Source of the DNA: Orobanche coerulescens
Lineage: Eukaryota; Streptophyta; Magnoliopsida; Lamiales; Orobanchaceae
Direction: 5' to 3'
NCBI GenBank assembly: GCA_033398695.1
Contig: CM065818.1
Coordinates: 56,948,001-57,012,000, forward strand
Length of the DNA: 64,000 nt
Shown: positions 57,354 through 64,000 of the stretch, piece after piece
How positions within the stretch are numbered: position 1 is the first letter of the stretch
How the letters are laid out: the number at the start of each line of letters is the position of its first letter
The notes under the pieces: model-generated
The model's input: the letters and a program-made list of their open reading frames with translations, nothing else
Told to the model about the DNA's origin: nothing
Database searches by the model: none
Program-made: the position numbers and the translations under genes

Positions 57354-59347
57354 TCAGTTCGCTTTTCGCAAACACCATTTGAACTCCGCCCCGTCCATCG
57401 AACCGTTAATATGTGTTTTAAAATTTTGACCATTGGTCTTTAACAATTCGATTTTCGGTTTGGACACCCAATGTTCTTTGCAAAAAGATTTTAACAAGAA
57501 CAATTTTCCGAAGCACCCATTTTGCACATGACTTGGCGCCCGTTTGACATCCGGCTTAATTTTCAACTCCACGGGCGAACTTAGGACAGAATGAGACTTT
57601 TCCGATTGTGGATGAACGGATGACGACATATTCAAATGCCTAATATATGCGACTTGCTCTTCATTCTTATTAGGCATCGGGGCAGCTGAAACGGATTCTG
57701 ACTTTTTCGACCAACATTTCTTCCGGTGTGTGTCCTTCGCAAAGGTATCTATACTTTCAATTTGCGAACTCTTCTCAATACTACTTGGACATGGAAAGGA
57801 TTTAAATACTTGGAAAGTGACTTGCTCATCTTGAACCCACAGAGTAAGCTTCCCTTTTTCCACATCGATCAAAGTTCGGCCGGTTGCCAAAAATGGTCTT
57901 CCCAAGATAATTGGGATGTCGTGGTCCTCCTCCATGTCAAGCACAATGAAATCGGCCGAAAAAATGAACTTATCGACTTTGACTAAGACGTCCTCTATCA
58001 CTCCCCTCGGATATTTGATGGATCTATCGCCTAATTGCAAGGAGACCGTCGTTGGCTTGGCTTCCCCAATATCCAGCTTTTTAAAAATAGAAAGGGGCAT
58101 CAGATTAATGCTAGCGCCGATATTGCACAACGCCCTATCAAAAGAGAGGTTTCCTATGGTGCACGGTATATTGAAGCTTCCTGGATCCTTCAATTTTGGC
58201 GGAAGCTTTTTCTGTAGAATCGCGCTGCACTCTTCAGTCAGTGCTACTGTCTCATATTCCTCGAGCTTCCTTTTATTTGATAAGATCTCCTTCATGAACT
58301 TGACATAGCTCGGCATTTGTTCCAACGCGTCAGCAAATGGAATATTTATATGTAGTTTCTTGAAAACGTCGAGAAACTTAGAGAATTGCTTGTCCAATTT
58401 TTGCTTTTGCAGACGCTGTGGAAACGGGACGGGTGGCACATATGCCTTCGGATTGTCAGGAAACAGTATCGAGGGTCTCGAATTTTGTGATTCCTCGCTC
58501 ACCGAGTTTTTCTTCTCCTCATCCTCACTTCTCTTTTCGTTCCTCTCGGACTGGTCACACACTTCTTTCCCGCTTCTCAAACTGATGGCATTGATACTTT
58601 CTCTGGGGTTTGTCTCGGTCGTACTTGGCAAGGTACCCTCCGGGCGGGCTGTTAACACATTTGCTATCTGGCCCAGTTGGACTTCCAAGTTGCGAATAGA
58701 AGCGGAATGGTTTTGCAAGGTTGCTTCCGTACGGGTCATAAACTGGCTCGTATTTGCCGCTAATTTTGCAATTGCTTCCTCTAGAGAATTTTTTGGAGTG
58801 GGAGGAGGCTGCTGTTGGTGTTGAGCAAACGGAGGTTGGTTCGAGTTTTGTCCGTTTCTCCATGAGAAGTTAGGATGATTACGCCACCCCGGATTATAAG
58901 TGTTGGAGTACGGATTGTTTTGCCGATTCCCGTTCCCCACGAACTAAGCTTGTTCCATCGGAGGTTACTCGAAAGGGTTTCTGACTTGGCACTCTGCGCT
59001 AGGATGATATCCGTTGCACCAATTGCATGATTCAATGGTAACGGGGGAAGGAGCATGTGAAAAGGCTTGAAGTTGCTGCGTCAAGGCGGCGACTTGAGCT
59101 GATAAAGTAGAGATCGGATCGTTATTGGAGATTTCCATTACTCGTTTCGGAATCACTCATTCGGAAGGCCACTGATGCGCATTTGGCAGCCATAGCCTCC
59201 AATAAAGAGTGTGCTTCGGCCATTGTTTTTCCCATCAACGCTCCTCCAGCGGCTGCATCAACAAGAGTGCGTGTAGATGCACTCAATCCGTTATAAAACG
59301 TCTGAATTTGTAGCCAGTCCGGTAAACCGTGGTGTGGGCATCTCCGT
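57354..59347 (-). pseudogene. gag: Element F gag and protease, with an integrase-tail-like end
   Basis: From the junction with element G it reads CPHHGLPDWLQIQTFYNGL and DAAAGGALMGKT, Athila-lineage gag. A 1-bp shift near 59190 and stops at about 59159 (TGA), 58967 (TAA) and 58946 (TAG) follow. A 528-codon open stretch comes next (58940-57354): a PQQPP-type linker, KEEAIAKL-like helices, protease with CNIGASINLMP and IPIILGRPFLATG, then an unusual tail ending KTNGQNFKTHINGSMDG. The expected protease Asp is Asn, so the enzyme should be dead. The tail resembles the FKVNGQRLK end of integrase, as if the rest of pol had been deleted. Confidence 0.8.
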
Positions 59348-61705
59348 TGTAATACCCGAGATTTCTGTTATGTAATTGGAACTTGTGATATTGTAATGAT
59401 TGTACTATTGTCTGAGTACTATTTTCCGTATTTCATAATCCGATGTTATCGAGCGTATGATTTCATGTTTGTGATTTGAAGATTGTAATTCTGCGCATGT
59501 AGCGCACGCTACCAGCTATGTATAGCGTGCGCTAACGTGGATTCATAGCGCACGCTACTGAGGGTCATTAGCGCACGCTATGCGTGGTCAAATTGATTGA
59601 GACGTGCGGTAGGTGAGATCTGGCCGGGGGACCCTTGTCGGATCGTGTCGAATGAACCTGGACGGCTTTCGGGAAAAGCCAAGTCAACGCCTTAGCGCAC
59701 GCTACAGGCATGTGAATAGCGCACGCTAAGTGCTGACTTCAGTTAAGTCAGAGAGCCGTTAGCGCACGCTACGAACAGGGATTAGCGCGCGCTAATGGCC
59801 ATTTATTATAAATAGGACAACATCCTATTCGTGATTTCAGTTCTTTCTCCTCCCATAAACCGAACTCTTACACTTAGAACATAACTCCCTTCGTCCTAAA
59901 CACTTCATATCAACCTCCTAGTTCGAGATTGAAGATCGTATATCATTGGAGATTGGTGTTCAAGCCTTCGGTGTTGGATTGCTTCATTTTCCTCCGTGTT
60001 CTTCACTACTTTGAGGTAGGTGATTCTTCACTGATGTTAGTAATGTTCCTAAGGAAGTTTGAATCATGTTTTGGTAGCAAGTATTTCGTTTATAATCGGT
60101 CATCACATGTTAGAAGGATACTTTTGACGTATCGGCACTATATATCATATGAACCTTTGAACCATCTTATTATAAGGACTCCTAAGCATGTTCAAATCGA
60201 GTTATGATCAGTAACCGGATATTTGCCCAGTTGATACGTTTTACACGATGGAATCATGTGTTTTGGAACGTAGAACAAATGGAACTAAGATTATTTCTTG
60301 GAGATCGTAGATGAACTATGATGTTGAGTTGACTATCCGTATATTCGTATTTCATAAACATAAAACTTCCACAAACCTTATTAGTATGATATGCGCGAGG
60401 ATAACTTGTATTATCATGGTAGAATTCATGAGTTCTTCACCATTCAACCCAGTTTTCGGTTTGCAGTATTCTGCCATGCAAGATTAGCGCACGCTAACAT
60501 GTGTGAGTTAACGTGCGCTATCGAGGTCCAGTTAACGCATAATACGTACGTAGCGTGCGTTATATATCGGCCGGTGCAAACTGTCAGTTCGTAACTAGCG
60601 CACGCTAGTCTTACCCGATAGCGTACGCTAACAGGCCTGCTTAGCGCACGTTACGTAGAGTATGTAGCGCACGCTAAGCACCCGCATGATTGCTTATTTT
60701 GAGCTTTTCGGCCGTAGACCAAATTGTTAGGCCATCGTCGACTTGAGATGATTTGTATATCGTTCCTTTTGTTAAGGTTCGAGCCGGTTACGTTGATCGA
60801 AGAAGGCGGCCTTCGAGTGTGTTGAGATCATCAAAGTATTTCGTCTTGCCATTTTCGAGGCAAGTATCATATGTCGAGTTCGATTTATATTGAATCTTTG
60901 ATCATGCTTGTGGTTTTGTTCATATTGTTGAATATGAGATGTATTTCTGAAAATTCTCATGATATTGGTTGATTATTTGTTCGTATTGATGAACATATTG
61001 AAATGCATATGTGTATGCATAGTTGATTGATTTATGGTATAAATGATCCGAGGGGATCATGAGGATCTATGCTGAGGGCGCTGGATCGAATGTCCACCAT
61101 GCGTTGGTCCGACGGGATCATCATGGGGATCTATGCTGAGGGCGATGGATCGCTGGACGGGTTTTCCACCATGCGTTGGTCCGACGGGATCATCATGGGG
61201 ATCTATACCAAGGGCGCTGGATCGCTGGATTACCCTGTATTGTGTTGATGGAATCGTGAGGATTCGCATCGTTGGATTCCGGTAGCGGAAGTCCGTTTTG
61301 CATGTTTTATGATGCATTGATGATTTATTGTATTATGATACTTGTACTAGCATCGTTTTGCTAACCCCTTCGGGGGTGGACATTGTTTTGATGTTCAGGT
61401 AGCCGAGGAGCGGGGAGGCAACCACAGTACCGACAGGACGATGAAATGGCTCAGTGATGTGATTGATGTTATTGTTGTTGAGAGTTGTCTTCTTGTTTCG
61501 TTTAGTACTCGAGTACGCCTGTTTTAATAATGTCCTTTCGATATGGTTGTATAAATTAACTCTTTGATCGGTTGAATCAAATATGTCTTTAAACTTCAGT
61601 TGTACGATTGGTTTATATTTACACTCTTTTTAAAATTAGCCTTGTAAATCCTTACCTAAAGGGTTTACGGCGCTGTAATTATTCCGAATATCTCGGGGTG
61701 TTACA
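59348..61705 (+). repeat. Element G 5' LTR
   Basis: TGTAATACCC..GTGTTACA, 2358 bp, nearly the length of the C LTRs. Eight AGCGCACGCT-type motifs lie before TATAAATAGG (59807) and seven more lie after it (60484-60680). A 72-bp repeat (units at 61109 and 61181) and the hairpin CCCCTTCGGGGG (61365-61376) follow. Confidence 0.93.
59499..59800 (+). promoter_or_regulatory. AGCGCACGCT motif array in U3 of element G
   Basis: Eight copies, mostly perfect TAGCGCACGCTA, lie directly upstream of TATAAATAGG. A second cluster is at 60484-60680. Confidence 0.8.
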
Positions 61706-61710
61706 GAATA

Positions 61711-61723
61711 TGGTATCGGAGCT
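61711..61723 (+). promoter_or_regulatory. Primer binding site of element G (initiator tRNA-Met)
   Basis: TGGTATCGGAGCT starts six bases after the LTR end. Confidence 0.9.
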
Positions 61724-61834
61724 AAGATTCATGGATATCTTGGCAGTCGGGTTAGTTGGGTCTGTTTGCGTTATTTGATTATTGGTCGTTCGTAACATCA
61801 CTGCTGAGCCAACATCGTCGTATGGACCGTGGTT

Positions 61835-61946
61835 GTAAGTTTCCTAAATCTCAAATACTACCGTTTTATTTTATTCATGATTTGTGAACATTGATGGATG
61901 TACTTTTAGAAAGTTTGCCCTGGATATTGAGTATTTATGTTTACAG
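61835..61946 (+). other. Possible leader intron of element G
   Basis: Donor GGTT|GTAAGTTTCC and acceptor TTTACAG|T lie just before the gag ATG (112 bp), as in element C. Confidence 0.45.
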
Positions 61947-61947
61947 T

Positions 61948-63190
61948 ATGGTGAGAGGAGGTCGTGGACGCGGGCGCGGTCGTGGACGCGGACGTGGAAA
62001 TGCGAGACAAGAAGAGTCGGTATCTACCCCAGAGATAACCGCTAGTCAAACGGATTCCCATTCCGGGGGACAACAGGGATCAGCAAATAATAATGCAGAT
62101 CCTAACGTGCCGGGAGTGCTTCACAGTGGTTGCCCAGATAAACCAATTTGCTCAGTTGTGGATCGCATGCGCATAGCCGATGGGACAAAGAACATAACGT
62201 GGAAAACCGGGAGATAAATGGCTTATCAAGTGATCAAATTGCATCCTCCGAAATTTGATGGTTCGACCGAGACGCTTTCTTGGGATCACCGTCAAGGAAA
62301 TAGAGAAGATTTTTATGGGATTAATTGTCCCAACGATAGGAAGGTTCCTGGCCGCCCAAGATCTTCCGACATGGGAGGCTTTCGACCGGTGGGAGGCCAT
62401 TCGACCTAAGAGCATAATATCGACCGGACAGAATTCAAATTGATGATGGAGGCGCAGATTGTCCTCGCCTGATTAGAGAGGCCCGAGTTCGGGAGTTTTT
62501 CTCACCGCAAAATTGAAGCAAGCTGTGACGGACGTGATTAAGACTTTTAATCACCAAATGACTTATGTGCGCCACTGTCAGACCGAGGCGGAAAGGATTT
62601 TCCATTTTGACATGCGAATGAAGCGAAATTCAAAGAATACATGTCCGGATTTGATTGTACCACCTTGAGGCAAGATCGTGACAAGGCGTTGGCCTATGAT
62701 ATGAAGGAAGCGCAGAGAGAAATCGACGGAAGCAAAGAAAGAAGGTGTCCGCAACTTCACGGAGAATAAGAATAGCGGGCCCCGCCGGGCCGGTCCTCTT
62801 TTCACTCATCCAGAGACCTCCGCATCCTTCTCGAGGAGGAAAGAAGTTCCGAGCAAGACCAATCAAGCTTGCATTTAGGGAAGAAGTGTTATAACTGTGG
62901 AAAAGCGGACATGTTCGACGTGATTGTTTCGCGCCGCGTGACTGCTTTCGAGTGTGTACAGAAGGACATCGCGCAACATTTTGTGGGAATACGACCCGAT
63001 CTTTTGGTACTCGCACTCCGGCCTTCGGGCCCAAGGAGACGAGTGTGAACCAGACGCAACAGAGTGGATTTCAGCAGTTAACGTTGGGAAAAGAGAGGCA
63101 TCCAGGTCCGGGTCCGTTCCTCCGCGTATTTACGAGATGAAGAAGGATGATCGAACACATTGCATCGTACAATTCAGATCCTTTTGCAAC
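61948..63190 (+). pseudogene. gag: Element G gag
   Basis: ATG at 61948 starts an Arg-Gly run (MVRGGRGRGRGRGRGRG). A TAA at 62215-62217 and several frameshifts follow, but HPPKFDGSTETLSW, NCPNDRK and REFFS can be read in successive frames, so the capsid part is present but ruined. Zinc knuckle remnants are CYNCGKA (about 62889) and CFRVCTEGHRATFC (about 62943), the second with one extra residue. Compare element C, in which the same parts are better kept. Confidence 0.85.
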
Positions 63191-64000
63191 CGCTAGTGTT
63201 TTATTCGATTAGGAGCTACACATTCTTTTGTATCATTGAACCGTGTTAATCGCTTTAAAAATCTCGTGCTTGTATGATTGTGAACCTTATGTTGTGGGAT
63301 TACCTAGCGGAGAGAAAATTGTGGGAACCCTAGAAGCTAGGGACTTTCCAAAGAACTATAGGAGGGAGAGATTGGCCATCGAACCTTATTGTGGTTGACA
63401 TTTACGGTGACGATTTAATTCTCGGAGACGATTGGCTCAACCGTTATGGAGCTATTCTGAATTACCGAGAGAGAGTCATTTCCATCATTGCTGATGACGG
63501 GTCTGAACACTTATTCCGAGGATGGAGACCAGGAAGCTCGGGAAAATTGATCAAGGCAATGAAAGCCGTGAAATTACTGAAACAGGGATGTCAGGGACTC
63601 TGGTGCTATGCCATGAAGAAAGAGGAAGGAGTAGAGCTCTCATCTATTTCAGTTGTGAATGAGTTCTCAGATGTTTTTCCTGACGAACTACCTGGATTAC
63701 CTCCGCAGAGAGAAGTGGAATTCACTATCGAATTAGAGCCTAGAGCAGCTCCTATTTCCAGAGCACCATACCGCATGGCGCCAACCGAGATGTATGAACT
63801 CAAGAAACAACTAGAGGAATTGTTGCAGAAGGGTTATATTCAACCGAGCGTTTCTCCTTGGGGAGCGCCTGCCTTCTTTGTCCTAAGAAAGACGGATCCT
63901 CCGACTGTGTATTGATTACAGGGAGCTCAACAAGATGACAATCAAGAATAAGTATCCTATACCTCGGATCGACGACTTGTTTGATCAACTGCAAGGGGCA
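63191..64000 (+). pseudogene. Element G protease and start of reverse transcriptase
   Basis: The catalytic Asp-Thr-Gly is destroyed by a 1-base loss near 63210 (GATHSF in another frame). From 63391 one frame gives DLILGDDWLNRYG, then [16 protein letters not shown] without the shift seen in element C, then [11 protein letters not shown] and RT up to GAPAFF. A frameshift near 63890 moves to the frame with [10 protein letters not shown] and [10 protein letters not shown], which continues to the window end. Confidence 0.92.

Larger units (their letters stand above)
39363..59347 (-). mobile_element. Element F: Athila-like element without RT, host of E and G
   Basis: On - it reads gag (from 59347, where G cuts it), protease, a spacer, [element E], an env-like ORF, 3' UTR, PPT and 3' LTR (40670-39363). 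The 5' LTR must lie beyond the window. RT, RNase H and nearly all of integrase are missing, so F needed another element's enzymes. F inserted into the gag region of copia element H (left flank AAGTC). Confidence 0.8.
59348..64000 (+). mobile_element. Element G: Ty3/gypsy chromovirus-type element, 5' part
   Basis: It has a complete 5' LTR (59348-61705), PBS, leader, gag, protease and the start of RT, and continues past the window. Sequence and motifs show it is a diverged relative of element C in opposite orientation. It inserted in the gag of element F (left flank TCCGT). Confidence 0.9.

Noticed and set aside
58360..58824. 154-codon frame on + with transmembrane-like segments
   Set aside because: It is the antisense shadow of the F gag-protease reading frame.

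Overview
The window is plant nuclear DNA made almost entirely of nested transposable elements. It has Ty3/gypsy chromovirus and Athila-type retrotransposons, Ty1/copia elements, an En/Spm (CACTA) DNA transposon, tRNA-iMet primer sites, and plant LOG, spinster and CCT6 exons with plant-type introns. I see no complete host gene outside transposons and no rRNA, tRNA or CRISPR. A dicot with a repeat-rich genome is likely, but the species cannot be named.

Layout. Two nests are separated by about 1 kb. Left nest: a copia remnant (I, - strand; gag and 5' LTR at 30953-33413) was split by element B (+, 8604-30952), a non-autonomous gypsy-type element. B was then hit three times: by chromovirus A (+, 1-8603, left end outside the window) in its 5' LTR; by a CACTA element (11554-17818, 3-bp target duplication TGT) in its interior; and by chromovirus C (-, 20741-30368, target duplication GTACA) in its 3' LTR. 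Right nest: copia element H (-, 34437-39362) was split by Athila-like element F (-, 39363-43316 plus 56133-59347, without RT). F was split by Athila element E (-, 43317-56127, target duplication GAAAC) and by chromovirus G (+, 59348 to beyond the window).

Most notable. Element E carries two intact ORFs, in sense orientation between integrase and the 3' LTR, where Athila elements normally have an env-like gene. One is a LOG-type cytokinin-activating enzyme (46428-47084) with its own TATA box. The other is a basic, cysteine-rich protein (47393-47938) laid out like the carlavirus nucleic-acid-binding proteins. A retrotransposon carrying a hormone enzyme plus a possible silencing suppressor is the best candidate here for an undescribed system. 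Independently, the CACTA element has captured LOG exons (exon 1 twice) and exons of a spinster-like transporter and of chaperonin CCT6.

Coding state. Gag-pol of A, C, E, F, G, H and I is broken by stops, frameshifts or deletions, so no element here looks autonomous. LTR pairs of A, C and E differ by only about 1-2%, so several defective copies probably moved in trans. U3 regions of A, of B/C/G and of F each carry a dense array of a different GC-rich palindromic motif.
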